Positions 25,803 through 33,160 are shown, numbered from the stretch's first letter. The stretch: 46,958 nucleotides of DNA from an uncultured Clostridia bacterium (GCA_947581635.1 CANPVE010000015.1:1-46958), one strand, 5' to 3'. Numbers and translations are program-made. The notes: generated by a model not told the origin, from the letters alone.

Positions 25803-26249
25803 TTACGAAAATCCGCTCTGTCTAAACTTTTTCCATTGCTCGATCATATCAAACAATTCGCGCTGCACTTCCGATTTCTTCTCATCAGATTGGTCATACA
25901 GAGCGTGGATAGCCTTGTGGTTTTCCTCGGTCAAATAGATTAAATTGCCCATATCGGCGCGCTTATCGTAATTATCTTTTAACGGAACAATATGGTGAAC
26001 CGTAACTCCCGCCTCAATGCGGCCGTACTTATACCATGAGTAAATATCCATGCTGCCGTAGAATGATATAGCCTTACTTCTCAAATGCTTCCATTCCTTT
26101 GAATGATAAAATTGATCCGAGTATGTGGTTGATCCTCCATTCCTGATTTTGGTTTGAAGCTTAGTTGCCCTTGGGATATTCAGGCAATCACATTTTCGGC
26201 CGACAGATACATACTTGCCGCAGTATTGACATTTAAACGATATCGACAT
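25803..26249 (-). CDS. HNH endonuclease of the packaging module
   Basis: 148 residues. The N-terminal zinc ribbon CQYCGKYVSVGRKCDC (7-22) is followed by the HNH core VTVHHIVPLKDN (about 98-109) and NLIYLTEENHKAIH. Such enzymes commonly sit beside terminase genes of HK97-type phages and are needed for cos or packaging cleavage. It is the first gene after the structured RNA locus at 26330-26536. Confidence 0.92.
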   Translation of the reverse strand: MSISFKCQYCGKYVSVGRKCDCLNIPRATKLQTKIRNGGSTTYSDQFYHSKEWKHLRSKAISFYGSMDIYSWYKYGRIEAGVTVHHIVPLKDNYDKRADMGNLIYLTEENHKAIHALYDQSDEKKSEVQRELFDMIEQWKKFRQSGFS

Positions 26250-26329
26250 AGCTTCATCACACCTAGACGCCCTTTCAATATGTATCGTAATTGAAATAAA
26301 GTCACAAAAATATTTTTATTATGTCCACG

Positions 26330-26358
26330 AAAAAAGCCGCCCTTTTTGCAAAGGCGAC
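26330..26358 (-). terminator. Intrinsic terminator after the structured RNA
   Basis: Stem GTCGCC/GGCGGC (one G-U pair) followed on the minus strand by TTTTTT. It would end the RNA begun near 26521 before the HNH gene, so late genes need read-through, antitermination or a promoter of their own. Confidence 0.75.
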
Positions 26359-26521
26359 TTAATTCTGATGTATTTCATAAGGAGAAAAACAAGCAGCAGT
26401 TAAAATCAACAAGATACCTCCGGCAATGCGGCGGTGTCAGCGTCACCCGAAACCCGCCGCCTGCCGTATTCAGTTTTTAGGAGGTAATCCTTCATGAAGT
26501 CTCCACTTAGTCGAATTTCAT
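26359..26521 (-). ncRNA. Structured leader or small RNA at the early/late boundary
   Basis: A noncoding-looking interval with nested pairing on the minus strand: TACCTCC (26486-26480) with GGAGGTA (26421-26415), and inside it GCGGCGG (26460-26454) with CCGCCGC (26434-26428). Another stem, TCATGAA/TTCATGA, frames the start of the reading frame at 26495. With the extended -10 at 26528-26536 and the terminator at 26330, it forms a separate transcript of about 190 nt. I do not recognise a named RNA family. The role could be attenuation of late transcription or a phage small RNA. Confidence 0.6.
26406..26495 (-). CDS. 29-residue peptide encoded in the structured RNA
   Basis: ATG at 26495 with TGGAG 5 nt upstream. 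The frame begins MKDYLLKTEYGRRRVSGDA and ends at TGA 26406. An overlapping frame of 17 codons starts at TTG 26412 behind a GGAGGT that is paired in the long stem. The frame may be a leader peptide whose translation opens the RNA. No function is known to me. Confidence 0.45.
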   Translation of the reverse strand: MKDYLLKTEYGRRRVSGDADTAALPEVSC

Positions 26522-26527
26522 GATACT

Positions 26528-26536
26528 ATTATAGCA
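26528..26536 (-). promoter_or_regulatory. Extended -10 promoter of the structured RNA
   Basis: TGCTATAAT on the minus strand, with no good -35 box 17 bp upstream. A promoter lacking a -35 next to a phage sigma-like gene (26564-26950) suggests activator dependence, which is inferred. Confidence 0.6.
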
Positions 26537-26563
26537 CAGGTAAAACGCACAAAACGCACAACT

Positions 26564-26950
26564 TTAATTATTTTCTAAAAATCTTTTACAAATCATTCGT
26601 ATGCCATTACCTGCCTGATTGCCACCACATTTTAAAGCAATAGCGTTCCATGACAAGCCGTCAATAAATCTCATGCGAAATATACGGCGAATAAAGCTAT
26701 CAGATATGTTGGATATGTATAATTCTAATTCGACATACATACGCCAATACTCATCAATCTTTTGATTTATCAACTGCTCAAGAGCTACTTTTTCGCTTAC
26801 AATGCTTCCAACCTTGTCAGCAGGATTTCCTCCATTCTGTACACCGTTCATGCATGAAATGGTTGTGCTTTGTTGTTTTAATCGCTCAAGCCGCTCACGT
26901 TGCTCTGATATTTCCCTTTTTAAATTACTGAGCTGATACAGTTCCCTCAT
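26564..26950 (-). CDS. Sigma-70 region 4-like/ArpU-type phage regulator
   Basis: 128 residues from the ATG at 26950, with GGGGGAG upstream. The first 90 form coiled-coil helices with several Cys/Ser residues. The C-terminus (RRIFRMRFIDGLSWNAIALK) looks like region 4 of sigma factors. Phage proteins of this plan at the end of the early region often switch on late genes. It lies 28 bp upstream of the extended -10 promoter, so that promoter is its natural candidate target. Confidence 0.65.
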   Translation of the reverse strand: MRELYQLSNLKREISEQRERLERLKQQSTTISCMNGVQNGGNPADKVGSIVSEKVALEQLINQKIDEYWRMYVELELYISNISDSFIRRIFRMRFIDGLSWNAIALKCGGNQAGNGIRMICKRFLENN

Positions 26951-27012
26951 TGTCAATTTGTATCTCCCCCTCGCTTCTATCGTGAACATTTGTGTGTCAC
27001 CTAAGCCGCTCT

Positions 27013-27189
27013 TTAATTTCCACCGCAGTCATCTTCTTCTCTTTCCTCCTCAGCCTGTTTCTTTAGTTCAAAGATTATTTCCCGCAAGCGGCGCAACAGC
27101 TTCAATTTTTCTTCACAATTATTGCATATGTCTTTGCCCTTATAGACTGTGCTTGAACAATAAAGACAGGTCTTATGCTTGAGTGGCAT
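27013..27189 (-). CDS. Zinc-ribbon micro-protein, 58 residues
   Basis: ATG at 27189 with GGAGG 8 nt upstream. The pattern is CLYC...ICNNCEEKLKLLRRLREI: two CxxC pairs, then a basic helix and an acidic tail. The same layout is found in the protein at 30958-31140, so the two are distant paralogues. The function is unknown; zinc binding is inferred. Confidence 0.7.
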   Translation of the reverse strand: MPLKHKTCLYCSSTVYKGKDICNNCEEKLKLLRRLREIIFELKKQAEEEREEDDCGGN

Positions 27190-27207
27190 AACACTCACCT
27201 CCCGACA

Positions 27208-27570
27208 TCATTTATTATCAATACTCTCACTTGGCACGCAAACGTATGTTCCGGTTAAATAAAGTTCTTTTTTGAGCTTTTCAATTTGTTCAGGAGTAAA
27301 ACCTGTATTTTCATAAGCTGCAAGCTGTTTTAATGCCTCGCCCACTCCGTGTGTAGGCCATATCATTCCAGTTTCGAGTACTCGTGTATAGCACTCCATA
27401 ACAACGTCCGAGCTATTTTGATTTGTATTCAGCCCTCTTAATACATCGATGGCTATCTGTAAAGCTTCCACATCGTCTTTAAATACACTCGACGGCTCAT
27501 CATCGCTTATATGCGACTGAGCGTCTTTCTTCAAATCCTCGAGTTGGGATATCGCTTGTTCAATTGTCAT
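27208..27570 (-). CDS. Phage protein of unknown function
   Basis: 120 residues from the ATG at 27570, which has GGGCGG 8 nt upstream and overlaps the preceding stop. It is mainly helical (MTIEQAISQLEDLKKDAQSH, then DDVEALQIAIDVLRGL) with AAYENTGFTPEQIEKLK near the end. That last phrase is common in clostridial phage early proteins without known role. Confidence 0.7.
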   Translation of the reverse strand: MTIEQAISQLEDLKKDAQSHISDDEPSSVFKDDVEALQIAIDVLRGLNTNQNSSDVVMECYTRVLETGMIWPTHGVGEALKQLAAYENTGFTPEQIEKLKKELYLTGTYVCVPSESIDNK

Positions 27571-27575
27571 TTCTC

Positions 27576-27905
27576 TCACCGCCCTGTGTTTTGCTTGTCC
27601 AGTATCAATTCTTTGTACATATCATACAAACCATGCTCTTTCAGGCGTTTTTCGAGTATTTCAAAGCCAACGCCGTCTTTCATATAGTCGTCGAAGTAAA
27701 ACAGCCACTCGGTGAGATTGTCGAGAAAATCACCCATACGCTTCACGCCTATATTCCAAGTTTGATTAGCCGACAGCATTACAGCGGCTATCATCGAATT
27801 GGTAATCCTGATTTTGTAAGCCTCGGATTCCTCGACAACGGCTTTCTGTGCCGTCTCGCTTACTGCACGCTTCAAGTATGATGGCACTATAATTCTTGAT
27901 TTCAT
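27576..27905 (-). CDS. Phage protein of unknown function
   Basis: 109 residues with a hydrophobic-amphipathic pattern. It begins MKSRIIVPSYLKRAVSETAQ and ends DMYKELILDKQNTGR. No domain is recognised. The start overlaps the upstream 15-codon frame by 4 nt and GGAGG precedes it. Confidence 0.7.
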   Translation of the reverse strand: MKSRIIVPSYLKRAVSETAQKAVVEESEAYKIRITNSMIAAVMLSANQTWNIGVKRMGDFLDNLTEWLFYFDDYMKDGVGFEILEKRLKEHGLYDMYKELILDKQNTGR

Positions 27906-27949
27906 GATGTTACCTCCAACTTGCCTCTGAATAATATCTCTCTGTTCAT
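27902..27949 (-). pseudogene. YopX-like gene start, cut to 15 codons
   Basis: The frame MNREILFRGKLEVTS begins after AGGTAACAA. MNREILFRGK is the usual first phrase of phage YopX-family proteins, which run well over 100 residues, but here the frame stops at once. It looks like the remnant of a deleted YopX gene, or a tiny coupled leader. Confidence 0.4.
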
Positions 27950-27952
27950 TTG

Positions 27953-28870
27953 TTACCTCTTCAAATATTCCTCAAAAATCGGGACTTTTGCAAAAATCGG
28001 CCTCATGTTGACCCAACGCTGCAACCGTCGCATTACATGACCTTTGGACAATTTATCTTTTTCGTAAATCATTACATAAGGCCAGTATCCCAAATTACGC
28101 AGCGTGTATATTCGGTCTAAGTCCTGCTCAAGGGACGTGTTAAAATTCACCAGAACATACACGGGGAGTTTTCGCTTATCCCACTGAGTGATTTCTTTGA
28201 ATTCCCTAAATTTATCTACGATAAAATCTTTGTCCTCGTATCTGTCCCATGCGAAATGAACCTGTTTTATTTTCATCCGTTTCAAATATTCGGCTTTTTC
28301 CGCTGTCATCAATCGGATATCACACCCCTGAGAAAAATCAACCCACGCATTGCTGTCGATAAGCTGTTGACTTAATTCTCTCCACTCCGGACAGGCAAAC
28401 ATATTCGGATCAAGCAGGCATATGTTCTTTTGCCCTCGCCAAAACTCCGCCAAATTCGCAACTTTACGGCTGGATTTTCCTTCTTTTTGGGCCACTATGC
28501 AAAATTCACAACCTCGTGGGCAACCTCGTGTTAAAAAACCATACGCTGTGTTTTTTACTTCCGGAATTTTATCATAGTAAATAGAGTAATCCGGATATAT
28601 GTGCTCGATATGTTCGGGCAGAGCGTCGCCGCCGTCGGGGTAATTATAACCCGTACCGCCTTTCTGTACTTCGTCGGCGTGGATGTAATAGGGATAGTCA
28701 GGTGTAAAAGTGAATACTTTTGACATATATACCTTGTCCATGTGTCCGCTGAACATCGCGTCATACCACTCAACATTATCACCGATGGACTTATGATATG
28801 CGGATATTTTCATCAATGGCAGATTAGGGAAATTATGTCCATCAACGTCTATCAGTCCGATTTTTGCCAA
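27953..28870 (-). CDS. Radical SAM protein with B12-binding-like N-terminus
   Basis: 305 residues from a TTG at 28870 (GAGG 10 nt upstream). The cluster motif is C117-PRG-C121-EF-C124, the CX3CX2C signature that binds a 4Fe-4S cluster and SAM. The first 110 residues (IGLIDVDGHNFPNLPLMKIS) look like the B12-binding-like fold that precedes many radical SAM enzymes, but no cobalamin-binding DxHxxG motif is present. It lies in a cluster with a methyltransferase-like protein and a DUF5131 protein. The substrate is unknown; nucleic acid modification is only a suggestion. Confidence 0.85.
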   Translation of the reverse strand: MAKIGLIDVDGHNFPNLPLMKISAYHKSIGDNVEWYDAMFSGHMDKVYMSKVFTFTPDYPYYIHADEVQKGGTGYNYPDGGDALPEHIEHIYPDYSIYYDKIPEVKNTAYGFLTRGCPRGCEFCIVAQKEGKSSRKVANLAEFWRGQKNICLLDPNMFACPEWRELSQQLIDSNAWVDFSQGCDIRLMTAEKAEYLKRMKIKQVHFAWDRYEDKDFIVDKFREFKEITQWDKRKLPVYVLVNFNTSLEQDLDRIYTLRNLGYWPYVMIYEKDKLSKGHVMRRLQRWVNMRPIFAKVPIFEEYLKR

Positions 28871-28943
28871 ATTTCATATACCTCTTTAAATCGCCGCTCA
28901 GATTATGATAGTGGTAAGGCTTAAAATTTGCAGACAATTTCAA
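28842..28943 (-). CDS. Possible 33-residue protein overlapping the radical SAM start
   Basis: TTG at 28943 opens a frame reading MKLSANFKPYHYHNLSGDLK and 13 more residues, overlapping the radical SAM gene by 29 nt. The LSGD(L/F)(K/R)R phrase also appears in the small frame at 29578. No strong ribosome binding site is seen. A 13-codon frame beginning MNRRDLFE at 28962 overlaps it and resembles the YopX-type start. Confidence 0.3.
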   Translation of the reverse strand: MKLSANFKPYHYHNLSGDLKRYMKFGKNRTDRR

Positions 28944-28975
28944 ATAAATCTCTTCTGTTCATTTGCATCTCCTAA

Positions 28976-29566
28976 TTAGCCCCATTGTTCAGCCATGGCT
29001 TTTGCAATTCCTTCAAATGTTTTGCTTCTATTTTTTTGTCTCTCTTTGCCGCCCTTCATAAACCATGTGCCGGCCTCGTGGCAGCTGCATTTGTAGTCTA
29101 CAATCTTAGTAGGCTCCAGCGGCTTTAATCCCTTTAGCCACAGCCTTGTTTTTTTCTGCACTGGGTGTCCAAACTGCCATGGCTGAATTTCTTGTGTATA
29201 TGGCGGCATCTCATAAATCCTACTTGAAATTGGATTTTCTACAGCAATGCGTGCGCAATCTGCATTCAAAAATTCCAAAAAGAATCGCTTTGCTTCCAGC
29301 CCTTTCAAATAACGTTCCTCGTTTAGTTTACCACCCTTAAATAGGTGCTTTGCACCCGCATTTGAAAGATATGTGCATGGAGGAAATGCAATAATCATAT
29401 CCCAATGCATTTTCAAAAGTTCCAACGCATCACACTGTATATGCCACTCAGGGTGTCCACCGCTGCACGGAAGAATATCGCACGAATAAGCCTCGTGTCC
29501 CCGTCCTCGGAATGCAATACATACCCTTTGTGATTCTTCACAGGCTGCTAAAACTTTCATTCTCAT
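28976..29566 (-). CDS. C5-cytosine methyltransferase-like phage protein
   Basis: 196 residues. FPPCTYLSNAG at 61-71 holds the Pro-Cys catalytic motif IV of C5 methyltransferases and VENP at 109-112 corresponds to motif VI. The N-terminus KVLAACEESQRVC can serve for SAM binding. It is far shorter than restriction-type C5 enzymes and lacks an evident target recognition domain, so it may need a partner or act differently. GGAGG precedes two in-frame ATG codons (29566 and 29560); either can start it. Confidence 0.75.
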   Translation of the reverse strand: MRMKVLAACEESQRVCIAFRGRGHEAYSCDILPCSGGHPEWHIQCDALELLKMHWDMIIAFPPCTYLSNAGAKHLFKGGKLNEERYLKGLEAKRFFLEFLNADCARIAVENPISSRIYEMPPYTQEIQPWQFGHPVQKKTRLWLKGLKPLEPTKIVDYKCSCHEAGTWFMKGGKERQKNRSKTFEGIAKAMAEQWG

Positions 29567-29577
29567 CAGACCTCCTG

Positions 29578-29682
29578 TTATATTCGTCTAAAATCGCCGC
29601 TCAGAGCGATTTTTTCTCTCAGTAGTATAATTTCATGTCTGAGCGGTAAAAACTCCTCAGAACACCACAAAGACGAAACTAT
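29578..29682 (-). CDS. Possible small protein, 30-34 residues, with non-ATG start
   Basis: The frame reads SSLWCSEEFLPLRHEIILL and ends LSGDFRRI with TAA at 29578, directly before the methyltransferase ribosome binding site. An ATA at 29682 or a TTG at 29670 would have to start it. The composition looks coding but the start is weak. Confidence 0.35.
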   Translation of the reverse strand: MVSSLWCSEEFLPLRHEIILLREKIALSGDFRRI

Positions 29683-29689
29683 GACTACT

Positions 29690-29914
29690 TCAGCTAATCA
29701 CTTCTCTCAAACTCAGATTTTCTTGAAAATCGTTCCATTTTCGGATTGCTTCCTCCGGATTCCGGCTAATAGAGTAGTAAAAAGCATTGCTGCAGCTATT
29801 CGGGCGGTCGGGATTATTGCAGCGGACAGCATACCAAACCCCTCCACTTGCCCAACGCTCTATTACTGGCTTGACACCACAGACATGGCATGGTCTTAAT
29901 CTGTTACTTCTCAT
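29690..29914 (-). CDS. Lar-like restriction alleviation zinc-ribbon protein
   Basis: 74 residues. PCHVCGVKPVIERW, a central RCNNPDRPNSCS with further cysteines, and PEEAIRKWN near the end match the Lar family, small phage and prophage proteins that soften host type I restriction. A type I system is present at the left of this window. Whether this protein acts on it is not shown. Confidence 0.75.
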   Translation of the reverse strand: MRSNRLRPCHVCGVKPVIERWASGGVWYAVRCNNPDRPNSCSNAFYYSISRNPEEAIRKWNDFQENLSLREVIS

Positions 29915-30107
29915 TTGCAGTCGCCTCCATGTTATGAACTTTCTCCTGTATCCGCATACACTTCCCGTTGTGATAAGCAGCGCATATATTACCTTCGCAA
30001 AAATAAAACTGTTGGGTTGTGCAATCTCCTGAGCCTATTGTCATAGCCTTATGCTCCTGTGTTAACACCCTATATGGGCATAGCATATCGATATTCTCTC
30101 TGTTCAT
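29904..30107 (-). CDS. Cysteine-rich phage protein
   Basis: 67 residues from the ATG at 30107, which overlaps the DUF5131 stop (ATGA). Cysteines are spread through the chain (MLCPYR, SGDCTTQQFYFCEGNICAAY, KCMRI), suggesting metal or cluster binding. No family is recognised. Confidence 0.6.
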   Translation of the reverse strand: MNRENIDMLCPYRVLTQEHKAMTIGSGDCTTQQFYFCEGNICAAYHNGKCMRIQEKVHNMEATANEK

Positions 30108-30961
30108 TGAAACTTGCCCCCATATATAAATTCCTTTTTCCATAGCGCAATAGCTGCGTTTGCGCTCCTGTCAGAACGCCACCACGGATATTCCCGTATC
30201 ATATATTTTTCTCCGACAATAGGTATAAGGCTGTCCTTCATAAAGATGTTAATACAACTCTCTATACATTCTTGTACAATCTCCCGTATCCATTCCCTCT
30301 GCGGTACAACCTTATCCTTTCGGTTTCCGGTTTCAGCTCCTACGATAACCCATTGTGCAAATGTATCGCACATATACCCGATCTCTTGGCTGTAATCACG
30401 AAATATTGGCTCAATGCTGGCAAAGGTATGCCATGCGCCGCTGTAGAAGAATTTATCATTTGTTGTTACATCTGCCGTAACTGTTGTGCCATACCACATA
30501 TTATCTTTTGGCGGGAGTTTCCCGGCTAGTGCCAGCGCTTCGTACCTCTGTGGGTTTTTCGTAAGAAACAGGTATCTGTGCTGCGGTGCTTTCTCGCAAG
30601 CTGCGAAAACCTCCTCTATCCAGCTATCCGGCACCCACGCCCCAAAAAGGTCTGCCATACTGCACACGAATATCGTGCGTCCCACTTTGTTCTGATAGTC
30701 CGCGAGGCGGTATCTGTGGAATGTCGGCTCAAATCCGTATGGATACGCACAAATTCGCTCTTTCCCGTCTTTGCATTCTGTAATTATCGGCGTAGCCAAA
30801 TCGTTAATTCTGCTTATAGCTCCGTCTGTTGTTACGTGTGGTATGTCAAAGGGCCTAAACCTCTCTGCTATTCTCCGGGCGTAGCAGTATTCGCATTTAT
30901 GCTTACAACCCGTTACAGGGTTCCAAGTGCTGTCGCACCATTCAATTTTTGATTTATTTAT
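30104..30961 (-). CDS. DUF5131 (phage Gp37/Gp68) radical-SAM-like protein, apparent ATA start
   Basis: 285 residues. The start INKSKIEWCDSTWNPVTGC, cysteines C19-KHK-C23-EY-C26, and later QHRYLFLTKNPQRYE and VGAETGNR are typical of DUF5131 proteins, which carry a radical-SAM-type CX3CX2C motif. The frame has a stop just upstream and no ATG, GTG or TTG before the conserved start. The codon at the expected place is ATA (30961-30959), which overlaps the preceding TAA. A conventional start at 30799 would remove the cysteine motif. The function is unknown; related phage proteins are uncharacterised. Confidence 0.8.
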   Translation of the reverse strand: MNKSKIEWCDSTWNPVTGCKHKCEYCYARRIAERFRPFDIPHVTTDGAISRINDLATPIITECKDGKERICAYPYGFEPTFHRYRLADYQNKVGRTIFVCSMADLFGAWVPDSWIEEVFAACEKAPQHRYLFLTKNPQRYEALALAGKLPPKDNMWYGTTVTADVTTNDKFFYSGAWHTFASIEPIFRDYSQEIGYMCDTFAQWVIVGAETGNRKDKVVPQREWIREIVQECIESCINIFMKDSLIPIVGEKYMIREYPWWRSDRSANAAIALWKKEFIYGGKFQ

Positions 30962-31140
30962 CTTGCGTCATCGCCTTTCATATCTTTTCCCAATCGTTCC
31001 TTCGCAGACTGTATTTTTATCTTTGTACCTATCTCGCGAATACGCCGAATCACAACTATTTTTTCATAGCATTGAGAACAACAGGACACACCTATTCTTC
31101 TAAAACTGCCACAATAAATACATTTTCTTTCTTCCGTCAA
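30958..31140 (-). CDS. Zinc-ribbon micro-protein, 60 residues
   Basis: Started at TTG 31140 (a TTG at 31221 is also in frame). It has CIYC and CCSQC pairs followed by YEKIVVIRRIREIGTKIK, the same plan as the 58-residue protein at 27013-27189. It overlaps the DUF5131 start, so the two are translationally linked. Zinc binding is inferred. Confidence 0.6.
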   Translation of the reverse strand: MTEERKCIYCGSFRRIGVSCCSQCYEKIVVIRRIREIGTKIKIQSAKERLGKDMKGDDAR

Positions 31141-31183
31141 GAATAGCCCTGTTGCAATCTTTATATGTAAAGCATTAGGCCAA

Positions 31184-31525
31184 TCACTTGAAATAGCAAT
31201 CGGGGAGCTGGCGACCGTCAATAAGCCTCAACATTTTTTTGCAGCTCTCACAGCCGCATATTTCCAAATCCCTTCGGTACCCTCCGAATGCCTCTTCTAT
31301 CGCTCGGTGTCGGCGGTATATCTCGAGGTCGATATCGAATCGGCCGCAAAGATCTTCAATCTGTTTCTTTCTCAAAGCGGCTGTCTCTATATCAATGACA
31401 CCCGCTCGATGGCACTCGTATAACGTGCGTGTTGCGATATAATACAATTTATCGATGGTCCCGGATAATTTGGGTAAAATGTCAATTCCCGAGAACGCCG
31501 CCTTGTCTATTTCATTCCTTTCCAT
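31184..31525 (-). CDS. Phage protein of unknown function
   Basis: 113 residues from the ATG at 31525, overlapping the VRR-NUC stop. It is mostly helical (IDKLYYIATRTLYECHRAGV, KKQIEDLCGRFDIDLEIYRR) with a CESCKK near the end. It may be a structural helper of the nuclease or helicase; no domain is recognised. Confidence 0.65.
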   Translation of the reverse strand: MERNEIDKAAFSGIDILPKLSGTIDKLYYIATRTLYECHRAGVIDIETAALRKKQIEDLCGRFDIDLEIYRRHRAIEEAFGGYRRDLEICGCESCKKMLRLIDGRQLPDCYFK

Positions 31526-31829
31526 TGACACAAATCCTCTCGGCATCGTCCACGCTGTATGCAACACCCGCTGCGCAGCCGTATATGTTGGACATTTGTT
31601 CGATGAAGTTAAGCTGCTCTGAGGTTGGCTTGTTCGGCTTGACCTTCACCTCGATAAAATATGCCTTTCCGTTGCGGACGGCGAACAGATCACTGAAGCC
31701 TCGCGGCAATCCGCTGTTAATATATCGCCTGTCTTTGGTGATGAATTTTCCTACGTTGACGCGAAACACCGCAAATCCCAGCCGTGAAAGCCGCAGTTTT
31801 ATTTCGTTCATCAAATCATGCTCTGTCAT
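31512..31829 (-). CDS. VRR-NUC domain nuclease
   Basis: 105 residues, the usual size of phage stand-alone VRR-NUC proteins. The active-site pattern is D47 in RGFSDLFAV, then E60 and K62 in YFIEVKVK, with PTSEQ after it. It should cut branched or single-strand-containing DNA in replication or recombination. It overlaps the helicase gene by 4 nt and probably works with it. Confidence 0.9.
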   Translation of the reverse strand: MTEHDLMNEIKLRLSRLGFAVFRVNVGKFITKDRRYINSGLPRGFSDLFAVRNGKAYFIEVKVKPNKPTSEQLNFIEQMSNIYGCAAGVAYSVDDAERICVNGKE

Positions 31830-33160
31830 ACTCCCATTATCCTCCTCATGTTGTTGTACTTGTCGGGAATTGATATCCCCAGTTCAACGCACTTATGAAT
31901 GACCCATGCGAATTTATAGCCTTTTGCGCGTTGGAACCGCTTCATTTCGTCGAATGTGGATATGTCTTTATAATAATCGTAAGGCTTTGCCTTGAGAATT
32001 TCTTCAGGCGTGAGTTCTTTCATTTCCATGTCGAGTTGCTCAGCCTCAGCGCGCTCCTGCTTTTGGAACTCATACCCGCATTCGCTGCAGATTTTCGATG
32101 TGGACGGCAACACGCAGAAACATACAGGGCACTGCCTTACGGTAACTTTATTTTGCGCTGTATGCCTTTTCGCTTTCAACGTCCATTCCCTTGGTTCATC
32201 GGGAAGCCCGTGTGTGTAGACGTTCGCCACAAGGTCAATAATAATTGCTGTTTTGTCGGGCTTGTACCGCATTGACCTCATTGACTGCTGAATGTAAAGC
32301 GTAAGACTTTTGGTGGGGCGCACGAGCATTACACATTCGCAGTCGGGGACGTCGAAGCCCTCTCCGAACAAATCCACATTGCAAAGCACAGTAATTTGTC
32401 CCGCCCTGAATTGCCCGATAATATTTGCGCGCCTGTTCTTGTCCGTCTCGCCGTCAAGATGTTCTGCCGCTGTGTGCTTGGAGGCTTCAACGCTCGCGCA
32501 ATATACTATCGTGCGTTTCCCGTTTGCCAGTCGTATATATTCGTCTACTGTCGAGCCGTATATCATGTTTTTCTCCATAAGCTGTGCGATGTCTGACTGA
32601 TTGTATTCCCCGTGAGTAACCCTAACGCCCTTCACGTCTGCCAGCTTGATCGAGTAATATTTGTACGGCGCAAGGTAATGACTGTCAATAAGCCATTTGG
32701 TACTTACGCCCTCAATCAGACTGTCGAATATCTCTCCCAGTCCTCCGCTGCCAAGCCGGCATGGTGTAGCTGTAAACCCAAGTCTTATTGCGTCGGGAAA
32801 CTTGTCGTATATTTTTCGGTAAGTAGCTGCCAATGAATGATGAGCCTCGTCCGTGATAATGACTGCCGGCGTGGGGATTTTATCGAGCCGACGCGATACT
32901 GTTCCTACCATCTCAACCGAACAAAGTTCAAAATCAACGCCGCACATTCGGAAAGTGTCCGTTATTTGCTCGCAAAGCTCTTTTCGATGAACTATAAACA
33001 GTACTCGATTGCCCTTTGTGGTTGCGCTTGCTGCAATCATACCCTGTATTACAGACTTACCGCCGCCACACCCCAGCACCACACAGATTGATTTTTTGCC
33101 CTGCGTAATCTGTTGCCGTGTCCTGTTTATTAAATCCTGCTGATACGGTCTTAATTCCAC
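31826..33160 (-). CDS. DEAD/DEAH-box superfamily II helicase
   Basis: 444 residues from a GTG at 33160, with GGAGG 8 nt upstream; longer in-frame starts lack such a site. Walker A is GCGGGKS (30-36), the DEAH box is at 104-107, and the helicase C motif is QSMRSMRY. A zinc ribbon (CPVC...CSEC) follows near 365-385. It resembles type III restriction/UvrB-family phage helicases and probably opens DNA in phage replication, beside the repeat cluster at 33218-33469. Confidence 0.9.
   Translation of the reverse strand: MELRPYQQDLINRTRQQITQGKKSICVVLGCGGGKSVIQGMIAASATTKGNRVLFIVHRKELCEQITDTFRMCGVDFELCSVEMVGTVSRRLDKIPTPAVIITDEAHHSLAATYRKIYDKFPDAIRLGFTATPCRLGSGGLGEIFDSLIEGVSTKWLIDSHYLAPYKYYSIKLADVKGVRVTHGEYNQSDIAQLMEKNMIYGSTVDEYIRLANGKRTIVYCASVEASKHTAAEHLDGETDKNRRANIIGQFRAGQITVLCNVDLFGEGFDVPDCECVMLVRPTKSLTLYIQQSMRSMRYKPDKTAIIIDLVANVYTHGLPDEPREWTLKAKRHTAQNKVTVRQCPVCFCVLPSTSKICSECGYEFQKQERAEAEQLDMEMKELTPEEILKAKPYDYYKDISTFDEMKRFQRAKGYKFAWVIHKCVELGISIPDKYNNMRRIMGV

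Noticed and set aside
26359..26400. Hammerhead-type ribozyme core (CTGATG on the plus strand)
   Set aside because: The conserved CUGAUGA/GAAA pairing and three-stem layout are not present.
30104..30799. DUF5131 gene starting at ATG 30799
   Set aside because: This start would remove the conserved cysteine motif and about 54 residues that continue in frame upstream with family-typical sequence.
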